A DNA stretch of 22,517 bases from Spongiibacteraceae bacterium UBA5047 (GTDB lineage: Bacteria > Pseudomonadota > Gammaproteobacteria > Pseudomonadales > Spongiibacteraceae), in assembly GCA_002415025.1 (NCBI GenBank), contig DIBR01000041.1:10266-32782 (forward strand). Reading direction: 5' to 3'. Position numbers and translations under genes: made by a program. A model generated the notes under the pieces. The model was not told where the DNA came from and did not search any database. It saw only the letters and a list, made by a program, of their open reading frames with translations. Below, piece after piece: positions 1 to 7,020 of this stretch (within the stretch, counting starts at the first letter, position 1; each line of letters opens with the position of its first letter).

Positions 1-71
1 TTCTTGGCTGCTTTCTTTTTGGCTGCAGCCTTTTTCTTGGGCGCTGCTTTTTTCTTCGCAGCAGCTTTTTT
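1..71 (-). repeat. Lys/Ala-rich tandem coding repeat in the topA tail
   Basis: About four copies of an 18-base unit coding AA(A/P)KKK make up the visible C-terminal tail of topoisomerase I. The array runs off the window edge. Such basic tails are common in pseudomonad-like TopA and probably add DNA or RNA polymerase contacts, which is inference. Confidence 0.7.
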
Positions 72-2693
72 CTCCTGCACCTGCCAGCGCCCGTCCCGAA
101 AATAGGCTGCCCAACCGGTGGGCTTGCCGTCCTCTTCGGTTTGAACGTAATGCTCCTGAGTTTTTCGGCTAAAGCGAATAACCGAAGGCAAACCGTTGTT
201 GTCTGCTACCGGAGCGTCAAACAGGTCGGTATATTTTTCGTCGATCTCGTTGCGATGGGGTAAAATTTCGGCGAGCAAGGGGGCACGGGTTTCGCGGTTC
301 TTCGGAAAGCCCTTGGCCGCTAAAAACAGTCCGGCGGCGCCATCGCGCAACACGTAGTAATCGTCAACTTTTTCACAAGCCAGTTCCGGCATTGGCACCG
401 GATCCATCTTCGGGGGCGCGGCTTCACCACTGCGCAGCAGTTTGCGAGTGTTCTTGCATTCATCTGCGGTACAGCCAAAATATTTGCCGAAGCGACCGGT
501 TTTCAACTGCATATCGGCGCCGCACTTGTCACATTCGATCAGGGGACCGTCGTATCCCTTGATCTTGAACTGACCCTGCTCGACTTCAAAACCGCTGCAG
601 TCCGGGTTATTGCCGCAAACGTGAAGCTTCCGACTCTCATCGATCAAATAGCTATCCATTGCCGTATTGCACTTCGAGCAACGGTGACGATTGATCAGCA
701 GACGTGATTCTTCCTCGTCGTCGGCATCGGCTCGGACAACTTCATCGCCGGGAATCAGGTTGATGGTGCGCTTGCAGCGCTCTTTGGGCGGCAAGGCATA
801 TCCCGAGCACCCTAGAAACACGCCTGTGCTGGCGGTGCGTATTTGCATATTGCGGCCGCAATCAGGACAGGCAATATCAGTCTCCGACGGCTGGTTGCTG
901 CGCATACCACCCATCTCAGACTCTGCCTGTTCCAGTTTGTCAGAGAAGCCCCGATAGAACTCGTCGAGCAGCGCACGCCAGTCCTTTTTGGCTTCTGCTA
1001 CTTCATCCAGCGACTCTTCCATGTTGGCGGTAAAACTGTAATCAAGCAGATCACTGAAATTTTCTACCAGCCTATCGGTAACAATATCGCCCATTTTTTC
1101 GGCGTAAAAACGTCTGTTTTCGACCCTTACGTAACCGCGGTCCTGAATCGTCGAGATAATCGATGCGTAGGTGGATGGCCGCCCTATTCCGCGCTTTTCC
1201 AATTCTTTCACTAACGACGCTTCGGTAAAACGCGGTGCCGGCTTGGTGAAGTGCTGGGAAGGGTCAAGTTTTACGAGAGACAGACTGTCACCCACTTTGA
1301 CGTCCGGCAGCTCGGTATCCTCTTCTTTTTTCGAACCTGCAGGTGGCTGCGCGCGCATATAGCCGTCGAAGCGAACTACCCGCCCGCGCGTCTTGAGTTC
1401 AAACTCCTCCGCCTTCACAGTAATACTGGTGCTGGTAAATTCTGCGGGCGTCATTTGACACGCCACAAATTGCCGCCAGATCAAGGTGTAGAGACGCTCG
1501 GCATCTCGCTCCATGCCTTTAATCTGCGTTGGCCGGGTAGTGACATCCGACGGGCGAATAGCTTCGTGAGCTTCCTGGGCACCTTCCTTGCTGCTGTAGC
1601 TGTTGGGTGCTTTTGGCAAATAGCGCGGGCCGTATTCTTTCTCGATAAAATCACGGCACTGGCCAACCGCGTCAACACTCAGGTTGGTCGAGTCAGTACG
1701 CATATAGGTAATGTAACCCGCCTCGTACAGACGCTGAGCCATCATCATCGTCTTCTTTACACCAAAACCGAGGCGCGTACTTGCAGCCTGCTGCAAGGTT
1801 GAGGTGATATAAGGGGCGGACGGCTTACTGCTGGTTGGCTTGTCTTCACGGTCGCTAACGCGGTAGTCAGCTCCCTGCAGTACATTGACAGCGGCCATCG
1901 TCGCGGCCTCGTTGTCGGGGCGAAAATTCTGGCCATTCTGCTTTTTTACTTCGAGCCTGAGCTGACCAATGGAATGATTCAGGTCAGCGTGCAACTGCCA
2001 AAATTCTTCGGGGATAAAGGCTCGAATTTCGCGCTCTCGCTCAACAATCAGCCTCACAGCAACCGATTGCACGCGCCCCGCCGACAGCCCTCTGGCAACT
2101 TTGGACCACAGCAGTGGCGATACCATATAGCCGACAACCCGATCCAGAAACCGGCGTGCCTGCTGCGCGTTCACCCGATTCAGGTCCAGCTCGGAGGGCT
2201 TTGAAAAGGCTTCAGTAATCGCCTTCTTGGTAATCTCATTGAAAACAACCCGGCGATAGCGGCTTTCGTCGCCTGCAATCGCCTCGCGCAGGTGCCAGGC
2301 AATCGCCTCTCCCTCGCGGTCCAAATCCGTTGCCAGATAGACATAATCGGCATCGGCCGCCAGTTTCTTCAGCTCGGAAACAACCTTTTCCTTGCCGGGC
2401 AGTATTTCGTAACTGGCCTCCCAGCCGCGATCAGGGTCAATGCCCATACGGTTTATCAGCTGTTCCCGCGAGCGCTTGCGTTTATGCTCAGCCTTTTCTT
2501 CCGGCGACATTTTGCGGGTTTTGGCCGCAGCGCGCGCACGCTCCTTAGCGTCAACGGGCTTTTTGCTACTGCCACTAGTGGGTAGATCGCGAATATGGCC
2601 TATGCTGGATTTAACGATAAAATCCGGGCCTAGATACTTATTGATCGTTTTTGCTTTCGCGGGTGACTCCACGATTACCAGCGATTTAGCCAT
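1..2693 (-). CDS. topA: DNA topoisomerase I (3' end outside window)
   Basis: Type IA topoisomerase that relaxes negative supercoils by a single-strand break through a 5'-phosphotyrosine. The reading frame is open from ATG at 2693 to the window edge (897 codons seen), so the gene is partial at its 3' end. The Toprim domain begins MAKSLVIVESPAKAK (E9), with D123-L-D125-R-E127 as the metal triad. The catalytic tyrosine is Y330 in GYITYMRTDSTNLS. The central part includes RRFLDRVVGY and RGLSAGRVQS. Three C4 zinc-finger repeats follow (CPDCG, CSKCN, CDKCG starts). The protein ends in a Lys/Ala tail of AA(A/P)KKK repeats. E. coli TopA has 865 residues, so this one is longer, partly through a basic insert near residues 42-77 and partly through the tail. 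Identity is certain; only the C-terminus is missing. Confidence 0.97.
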   Translation of the reverse strand, partial: MAKSLVIVESPAKAKTINKYLGPDFIVKSSIGHIRDLPTSGSSKKPVDAKERARAAAKTRKMSPEEKAEHKRKRSREQLINRMGIDPDRGWEASYEILPGKEKVVSELKKLAADADYVYLATDLDREGEAIAWHLREAIAGDESRYRRVVFNEITKKAITEAFSKPSELDLNRVNAQQARRFLDRVVGYMVSPLLWSKVARGLSAGRVQSVAVRLIVEREREIRAFIPEEFWQLHADLNHSIGQLRLEVKKQNGQNFRPDNEAATMAAVNVLQGADYRVSDREDKPTSSKPSAPYITSTLQQAASTRLGFGVKKTMMMAQRLYEAGYITYMRTDSTNLSVDAVGQCRDFIEKEYGPRYLPKAPNSYSSKEGAQEAHEAIRPSDVTTRPTQIKGMERDAERLYTLIWRQFVACQMTPAEFTSTSITVKAEEFELKTRGRVVRFDGYMRAQPPAGSKKEEDTELPDVKVGDSLSLVKLDPSQHFTKPAPRFTEASLVKELEKRGIGRPSTYASIISTIQDRGYVRVENRRFYAEKMGDIVTDRLVENFSDLLDYSFTANMEESLDEVAEAKKDWRALLDEFYRGFSDKLEQAESEMGGMRSNQPSETDIACPDCGRNMQIRTASTGVFLGCSGYALPPKERCKRTINLIPGDEVVRADADDEEESRLLINRHRCSKCNTAMDSYLIDESRKLHVCGNNPDCSGFEVEQGQFKIKGYDGPLIECDKCGADMQLKTGRFGKYFGCTADECKNTRKLLRSGEAAPPKMDPVPMPELACEKVDDYYVLRDGAAGLFLAAKGFPKNRETRAPLLAEILPHRNEIDEKYTDLFDAPVADNNGLPSVIRFSRKTQEHYVQTEEDGKPTGWAAYFRDGRWQVQEKKAAAKKKAAPKKKAAAKKKAAK

Positions 2694-2751
2694 AATACCC
2701 TTCTAGTATTTTGAAGTTCTCGTGGCCACAGCCACAGATAAAGAGGCGACA

Positions 2752-2780
2752 TATATAAGACCTCGCTTCCGGCGGGTCAA
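2752..2780 (-). promoter_or_regulatory. sigma-70-type promoter of topA
   Basis: On the minus strand TTGACC (2780-2775) is followed after exactly 17 bases by TATATA (2757-2752). This lies about 59 bases upstream of the topA ATG. The -35 matches 5 of 6 consensus bases and the -10 matches 4 of 6. It is the best promoter in the 144-base gap between topA and the DUF1653 gene. Confidence 0.6.
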
Positions 2781-2802
2781 GCGGAAAGCCGCGCTTCCTG
2801 GC

Positions 2803-2836
2803 AAAAAGAGGCAGCCCCTGATCCACTGATCGGGCC
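2803..2836 (-). terminator. possible weak terminator after the DUF1653 gene
   Basis: Directly after the stop at 2838 the minus strand can fold GCCC-GATC / GATC-(A)-GGGGC around an AGTG loop. A TTTTT run lies at 2807-2803. The stem is imperfect and the T-run is several bases away from it, so the call is tentative. Confidence 0.35.
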
Positions 2837-2837
2837 G

Positions 2838-3059
2838 CTATCGATCCGATATCAATCGAAATCGCGGAATAACTTCACCAGCTACCACAACGGTCTCAAG
2901 GAACATATCCAGCGGGCGAACCCACAGCGCACCTTCACCGTAGAGCGGGCGATAAACAACAACGCGTTCATCGGTCTCACTGTGGCGGGCAACGCCAATA
3001 ATGTCGTACTCGCCACCTTTATAGTGCTGATAACGCCCGAGGGGCAAATCATGATCCAA
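2838..3059 (-). CDS. DUF1653 domain protein
   Basis: Small soluble protein of 73 residues if it starts at TTG 3059. It carries the DUF1653 signature: GRYQHYKGGEYDIIGVARHSET, then VVYRPLYGEGALWVRPLDMFLE and a short tail ending PRFR. The function of this family is not established. The start is chosen because a perfect AGGAGG (3073-3068) lies 8 bases upstream, and because relatives begin a few residues before the GxYxHYKG motif. Upstream in-frame alternatives (TTG 3107, ATG 3089) have no properly spaced Shine-Dalgarno. With the TTG 3059 start it overlaps the end of the upstream membrane-protein gene by 11 bases, which suggests translational coupling. Confidence 0.85.
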   Translation of the reverse strand: MDHDLPLGRYQHYKGGEYDIIGVARHSETDERVVVYRPLYGEGALWVRPLDMFLETVVVAGEVIPRFRLISDR

Positions 3060-3567
3060 GTAATTGTCCTCCTGCCAACTGGCGTACATCTCCAAGAAGC
3101 GCGGCAATTGTGTCTACCGCCGCGCTGTCGCCGCGTTCGCGCCAGTAAGCACTGTAACCGGTTTCGTTCGATTCCAGCCCCACCATATCGGCGGGCATCT
3201 GTGCTCGCAACGCCTGCAGGTTTTCGACAACAGCCGCAGGCACGGCATCTGCTGCAGCCGGCTCTCCCTCGGGATCCTCCCGCCAGACAAACCAGTGTGG
3301 GCGCTGCTGCCCTTTCTGGCGCGCAATGCGCAGACTGTAGCTCACGCCCTTTTCAGTGGGTTCCTTGCGGGTTTTTGCGCGGTGCGACTGCGGCAAATCG
3401 ACAATATTGACCATTAGACCCAGTTTTCGCGCTCGCTCGCGCATTATTACCTGCCTTTTTTGCGCCGGGCTTGGCATCATCCACATGACAGGCGCCAGCA
3501 CCATTGCAACAACGACAAACACTATCAGCCAAGTCAACGTCGAGCCCCCTGCAACTGGACGGAACAC
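3049..3567 (-). CDS. small membrane-anchored protein of unknown function
   Basis: Protein of 172 residues with one N-terminal hydrophobic helix (about residues 11-31, TWLIVFVVVAMVLAPVMWMM). A basic stretch (QKRQVIMRERARKLGL) follows, then a soluble domain. The layout, a single anchor followed by a basic 'ARKLGL' segment, resembles uncharacterised proteins encoded near topA in pseudomonads (from memory). The start at GTG 3567 is uncertain. A TTG at 3537 sits 7 bases after AGGGGG and would begin right at the membrane helix, giving 162 residues. It is followed by and overlaps the DUF1653 gene, so the two are probably one transcript. No catalytic motif is seen. Confidence 0.75.
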   Translation of the reverse strand: MFRPVAGGSTLTWLIVFVVVAMVLAPVMWMMPSPAQKRQVIMRERARKLGLMVNIVDLPQSHRAKTRKEPTEKGVSYSLRIARQKGQQRPHWFVWREDPEGEPAAADAVPAAVVENLQALRAQMPADMVGLESNETGYSAYWRERGDSAAVDTIAALLGDVRQLAGGQLLGS

Positions 3568-3618
3568 ATAATTTGTACCTTAATAGCAGTATGACCACCA
3601 CCCGGAGGCCGATACGCC

Positions 3619-4053
3619 ATGCAAAGCTACCAGAAAATTGTTACTGCCATTGATCTTTCTGACGAATCCGCACTCGTGGTTGAGCGCGCCAACGCTATAG
3701 CTACTCGCAACGAAGCCGAACTGCATGTGGTACACGTCATTGAGCCATTGAGCCTCGCCTACGGTGGCGATATCCCCATGGACTTTTCGGGTGTTCAGGA
3801 TCAACTGCAAGAGCAGGCAGAAAAACAACTGACATCGTTTGGCGAGCGTTACTCCATACCATCGGAGCGGCTGCATTTAATGATAGGTCGCCCCGAGAGT
3901 CAAATTCACCAGATTGCCGAGGATATCAGTGCCGACCTGATTGTTGTGGGAAGCCACGGTCGCCAGGGGCTGGCCTTGATACTGGGCTCAACGGCCAACG
4001 GTGTGCTGCACGGCGCCCATTGTGATGTGCTCGCCGTGCGGGTGGGAGAATAA
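3619..4053 (+). CDS. universal stress protein, UspA family
   Basis: Single Usp domain of 144 residues, a typical length. It begins with YQKIVTAIDLSDES (the beta-1 strand and acidic residue of the nucleotide pocket) and ends with DLIVVGSHGRQGLALILGSTANGVLHGAHCDVLAVRV. The ATP-binding loop normally reads GxxG-x9-G(S/T). Here GSHG is followed by eight residues and then GS, one fewer than in the archaeal ATP-binding type, so ATP binding cannot be assumed. GGAGG at 3604-3608 lies 10 bases before the ATG. It is divergent from the small membrane protein and convergent with the glutaredoxin-like gene, with only a 7-base gap. Likely a cytoplasmic stress-survival factor; the ligand is unknown. Confidence 0.93.
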   Translation: MQSYQKIVTAIDLSDESALVVERANAIATRNEAELHVVHVIEPLSLAYGGDIPMDFSGVQDQLQEQAEKQLTSFGERYSIPSERLHLMIGRPESQIHQIAEDISADLIVVGSHGRQGLALILGSTANGVLHGAHCDVLAVRVGE

Positions 4054-4060
4054 GCAGGAG

Positions 4061-4303
4061 TTAAAACATGGCCATGACATCGTCGGGCTGAAAGGGCCAG
4101 TTCAGCTCGGCACCGTCGTGGTCTCTACGCAGTACCGGTATAAGCACGCCATAACGCTCCATAAGAGAATCGTCGGCGGCAATATCCACCTTGCGATAAA
4201 CCAGATCGCGACCTTCCAGGCAAAGCTGTTCAAGCTGGGCTTCGGCCAACTCGCACAGATGGCAGGCCGAGGTACCATAAAGCGTAAAGTTCGTCACAAC
4301 CAC
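4061..4303 (-). CDS. glutaredoxin-like protein (DUF836 type, CxxC)
   Basis: Protein of 80 residues with a thioredoxin-fold start, NFTLYGTSACHLCELAEAQL. The redox motif is C14-H-L-C17. The following VYRKVDIAADDSLMERYGVLIPVLRRD matches the beta-3 strand and cis-proline region (I-P-V) of glutaredoxins. It therefore probably works in thiol-disulfide exchange in the cytoplasm; the partner is unknown. It lies 14 bases after the stop of the FHA gene on the same strand, so the two are likely co-transcribed. The family is common in gammaproteobacteria. Confidence 0.85.
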   Translation of the reverse strand: MVVTNFTLYGTSACHLCELAEAQLEQLCLEGRDLVYRKVDIAADDSLMERYGVLIPVLRRDHDGAELNWPFQPDDVMAMF

Positions 4304-4317
4304 CGCATCCGGCCTGC

Positions 4318-5157
4318 TTATAAAATCCTGAATACCATATTCACCTGCCCCAGCGATATCTTGTCGCCATCACGCAGCCGCCCCTGCAGTTCCTTGCGAC
4401 CGTTTATCTTGAGGCCGTTCGTTGAGTTCGTGTCTTTAATATCCCAGGAGTTGTTCAGGAACTGAAGAATCGCATGCTGGCTGCTGACACTCGCATCGGT
4501 CAACGGGAACTGGCATTTTTTGTCGCGACCGATCGTCCAGCGCTGCTTGTCGCCTTTGGCAATCAAGCCCACAACACGCGCCTTGTGATTGCCCGAGGTA
4601 ATCACAAGGGCGGCAGTTACCCCGCCGTCCTTGGGAATACAGTCGCTCAGTAACTGGTCAATTTGGGCCGGGCTAAAACCACCAACGGCGGTACCGCTGG
4701 TAAGCTCCCCGTCATTCCAGTCTGCCGGCAAGGGGAATGCCTGATGAAATGAAGTCTCGTTGCCAGCATTTTCCTCTTCATCACCATCAATCACGATGGA
4801 GGAAGCTGCCGGCATTTGGTTGGTTGAGCCGAGGTTTCGCATTACCAGCGTCGAGCTACCGCTATCAGGCATCACCAAATGGAAGGCGGCCGAATCAAAT
4901 TTGATGACGTCGCCCGGTTTGACCTGAACCGGATTGTCGATTTGGCGCTTGTTAACAAAGGTGCCGTTGGTGGAGCCGAGATCTTCGACAATCACCTTTT
5001 CGTCTTTGACGACAATGCGTGCATGCTGACGCGACGGATACCCTTCGCCAAGCACTAAATCACAATCGGGATTGCGGCCAACCACATAACTGGTGCCGTT
5101 TAGCAGCGTAAACTCATCGCCGCTTTTCACGGAAACAAGCAAATATTTGTCAGTCAT
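4318..5157 (-). CDS. double FHA domain protein
   Basis: Protein of 279 residues with two forkhead-associated phosphothreonine-binding domains. FHA1 (about 22-95) shows VGRNPDCDLVL, S42-RQHA and STNGTFVN. FHA2 (about 205-279) shows IGRDKKCQFPL, SSQHA and STNGLKING. All canonical pThr-contact positions (Gly-Arg, Ser-x-x-His, Thr/Ser-Asn-Gly) are present in both. A linker of roughly 100 residues, partly acidic (DGDEEEN), joins them. There is no signal peptide or membrane segment, so it is cytoplasmic. FHA proteins usually read Ser/Thr kinase output, but no kinase or phosphatase gene is in the window. It is the first gene of a pair with the glutaredoxin-like gene. Confidence 0.92.
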   Translation of the reverse strand: MTDKYLLVSVKSGDEFTLLNGTSYVVGRNPDCDLVLGEGYPSRQHARIVVKDEKVIVEDLGSTNGTFVNKRQIDNPVQVKPGDVIKFDSAAFHLVMPDSGSSTLVMRNLGSTNQMPAASSIVIDGDEEENAGNETSFHQAFPLPADWNDGELTSGTAVGGFSPAQIDQLLSDCIPKDGGVTAALVITSGNHKARVVGLIAKGDKQRWTIGRDKKCQFPLTDASVSSQHAILQFLNNSWDIKDTNSTNGLKINGRKELQGRLRDGDKISLGQVNMVFRIL

Positions 5158-5243
5158 GGAACGCCCCCGGGACGACTGTCTTTCTTAGGATATTTTTCGG
5201 GAGTATACCACCAATCGTATAATCGCGACCCCGCGACGCACCA

Positions 5244-5271
5244 TCAAAAACGCCCGGACCAGCCGGGCGTT
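5244..5271 (-). terminator. intrinsic terminator of amtB
   Basis: On the minus strand AACGCCCGG, loop CTGGT and CCGGGCGTT form a perfect 9-bp stem that runs into TTTTT. It starts about 53 bases after the amtB stop. A textbook Rho-independent terminator, which separates amtB from the FHA gene downstream on the same strand. Confidence 0.9.
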
Positions 5272-5323
5272 ACAGGGGCGATAAGATTGCAGACAGTGAC
5301 AATAGTCACCGCCGGCACTTTAA

Positions 5324-6625
5324 CTACAGGTCGTAGCCAGACTCGTTGTGACCTACGATATCCAGACCTTCTGTTTCCTCTTCCGGGCTTACCCGCAAGC
5401 CGGTAATCAACTGCACAATTTTCAGCAAGGCGAAGGTCACCACGGCGGTGTACGCAAAGGTCGCCGCAATACCGAGCAGCTGCACGCCCACCTGCGAGCC
5501 CATTGTAACGCCATCAGCATAACCCTGGCCGCTGAACAAGCCCAACTGGTCGCTCGCGAAGATGCCCGCCATCAGCGTTCCCAGAATGCCGCCAACGCCG
5601 TGAACCGGAAAGACGTCCAGTGAATCGTCGATCTTCAAGACTTGTTTGATCGTCATGGTGGCGTAAAAACAGACAATGCCCGCTGTCACACCGATCACGA
5701 GCGCTCCTGCAGGCCCGACATAACCGGAGGCCGGTGTAATCGTACCCAAACCGGCAACCATACCCGTTACCGCACCCAGAGCACTGGGCTTGCCAAAGCG
5801 AATCCACTCAATGGTCAGCCAGGTAAAGGCGCCCGCTGCCGCAGAAAGGTGCGTGACCAGCATCGCCATGGCAGCATCGCCATTGGCGGCCAGCGCGCTA
5901 CCGGCGTTAAAACCGAACCAGCCAACCCAAAGCATACCGGCCCCGGTCATTGTCATCGTCAGGTTGTGAGGAGGCATCGCAGTTTTTGAAAATCCTGTGC
6001 GGTTCCCGAGCACCATAGCGGCCACCAGTGCCGCTACGCCTGCGGTAATGTGAACGACTGTACCGCCGGCAAAATCCAGCAGGCCTCGCTCGGCGAGCCA
6101 GCCGCCACCCCAAACCCAGTGAGTCACCGGCGCATAGACGGCCAACAGCCAGAGCGCAGAAAAAAGCACCACCGCCGAAAATCGCATACGCTCGGCAAAA
6201 CCACCGACAATGAGCGCAGGCGTGATAATGGCAAAGGTCATCTGGAACATGACAAACAGCGTCTCCGGAATATCACCAGACAGGCTGTTTTCCCCGATAC
6301 CCGCCAGAAAGGCCTTGTCCAGACCACCGGCAAACGCATTACCCTCGCCAAACGCGATACTGTAACCGGCTACAAACCAGAGTACCGAGGCAACACAGGC
6401 AATGGTGAAACACTGCATCAGGACGCTCAGCACGTTTTTGCTGCGCACCAGGCCGCCGTAAAACAGCGCCAAACCTGGCAGGGTCATAAACAGTACCAAG
6501 GCTGTCGAGGTCAATATCCAGGCCGTATTGGCACCACTCAATTCATCGGCGGCACTCAGGCCAGAGGCAATTGTGGCCATTACAGCCAGCAAACCACCCT
6601 TTATTGTCTTTCCGCTCGTTGTCAT
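5324..6625 (-). CDS. amtB: ammonium transporter
   Basis: Amt/MEP/Rh channel of 433 residues, close to the usual length. An N-terminal signal peptide (about 1-25, ending SGLSAA) is followed by about 11 membrane helices. Conserved pore features are visible. The ammonium-binding acidic residue is D184 in GLLDFAGG. The twin histidines are H192 (VVHITAG) and H342 (FPVHGVGG). Gating phenylalanines lie in FQMTFAI (near 127-131) and GWFGFN (237). The C-terminal tail (about 405-433) is the region that binds a PII protein. No glnK gene is adjacent, whereas amtB is often second in a glnK-amtB operon. The ATG has GGGGAGAG just upstream. The leader carries sigma-54 and NtrC-like elements, so nitrogen control is likely. 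Confidence 0.97.
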   Translation of the reverse strand: MTTSGKTIKGGLLAVMATIASGLSAADELSGANTAWILTSTALVLFMTLPGLALFYGGLVRSKNVLSVLMQCFTIACVASVLWFVAGYSIAFGEGNAFAGGLDKAFLAGIGENSLSGDIPETLFVMFQMTFAIITPALIVGGFAERMRFSAVVLFSALWLLAVYAPVTHWVWGGGWLAERGLLDFAGGTVVHITAGVAALVAAMVLGNRTGFSKTAMPPHNLTMTMTGAGMLWVGWFGFNAGSALAANGDAAMAMLVTHLSAAAGAFTWLTIEWIRFGKPSALGAVTGMVAGLGTITPASGYVGPAGALVIGVTAGIVCFYATMTIKQVLKIDDSLDVFPVHGVGGILGTLMAGIFASDQLGLFSGQGYADGVTMGSQVGVQLLGIAATFAYTAVVTFALLKIVQLITGLRVSPEEETEGLDIVGHNESGYDL

Positions 6626-6642
6626 GTCTCTCCCCAGTCATG

Positions 6643-6659
6643 GCGCACCACAGTGGTGC
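6643..6659. promoter_or_regulatory. NtrC-like dyad, proximal to amtB
   Basis: GCACC-N5-GGTGC, an exact match to the inner dyad of the NtrC consensus TGCACC-N5-GGTGCA. It lies inside a longer hairpin (6640-6662) just upstream of the amtB Shine-Dalgarno. Its centre is 30 bases, about three helical turns, from the next site. This resembles the paired NtrC enhancer sites at enteric glnA. Confidence 0.5.
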
Positions 6660-6672
6660 CATAAATCAGATA

Positions 6673-6689
6673 TACACTATTTTGGTGCA
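6673..6689. promoter_or_regulatory. NtrC-like dyad, second site
   Basis: TACACTATTTTGGTGCA matches the NtrC consensus TGCACCAAAATGGTGCA closely: read on the minus strand, 15 of 17 positions agree when A/T is allowed at the centre. Centred at 6681, within the amtB leader. Confidence 0.5.
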
Positions 6690-6849
6690 CTCTGTGCTTC
6701 AAAAATACTTCGCCCCGCTAGACCGTGAGGTGTAAAGCGATCGGACGTAATACAACGTTATATCAGGCTGGTGTTGGCGAATTGCTGCGCTTGAACCCAG
6801 TCAAAGCGCACACTAATCGAGCACCTCCATGCGATATGCGTTGTATTGG

Positions 6850-6865
6850 TGCAATTACTGTGCCA
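6850..6865 (-). promoter_or_regulatory. sigma-54 (-24/-12) promoter reading toward amtB
   Basis: The minus strand reads TGGCAC-AGTAA-TTGCA, which fits the RpoN consensus TGGCAC-N5-TTGCW at every fixed position. The start point would be near 6838, leaving an amtB leader of about 210 bases. The adjacent 6837-6853 also resembles an NtrC half-site dyad (GGTGCA on plus), but that match overlaps the -12 element. Confidence 0.7.
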
Positions 6866-6974
6866 ATTTGGCTCAAGTCATAGCAATGCCCGCCCACAAA
6901 GCGGCAAAGGGACGTTACAGACAATTCATTTGTTCCGGCCGGGTGCATGGTTTAAATTCTTAGGCTACAACTGC

Positions 6975-7003
6975 TGCAGCGGTTAAAGCATTGAACCGCT
7001 GCA
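6975..7003. repeat. perfect 10-base inverted repeat upstream of the IclR gene
   Basis: TGCAGCGGTT (6975-6984) and AACCGCTGCA (6994-7003) are exact reverse complements separated by 9 bases. The repeat ends 17 bases before the ATG at 7021. It could be an operator for autoregulation by the IclR protein, which binds as dimers, or a hairpin in the leader. It also spans the TTG at 6991, which argues against that codon as the start. Confidence 0.7.
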
Positions 7004-7020
7004 TAGACTCGGGGACGAGA

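Larger units (their letters stand above)
6626..7020. other. amtB / IclR divergent intergenic region
   Basis: This 395-base gap between divergent genes holds the sigma-54 promoter and NtrC-like sites for amtB and a perfect inverted repeat before the IclR gene. I see no convincing coding sequence in it. An open frame at 6763-6948 on minus has no recognisable protein features. Confidence 0.7.

Noticed and set aside
6837..6853. Third NtrC-like dyad (TGCGTTGTATTGGTGCA)
   Set aside because: 14 of 17 consensus matches, but most of the conserved half is the -12 box of the sigma-54 promoter on the other strand, so it is not listed as an independent site.
6763..6948. Minus-strand open frame of 61 codons in the amtB leader
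   Set aside because: No recognisable motif and no good ribosome-binding site, and it spans the sigma-54 promoter. Treated as chance.
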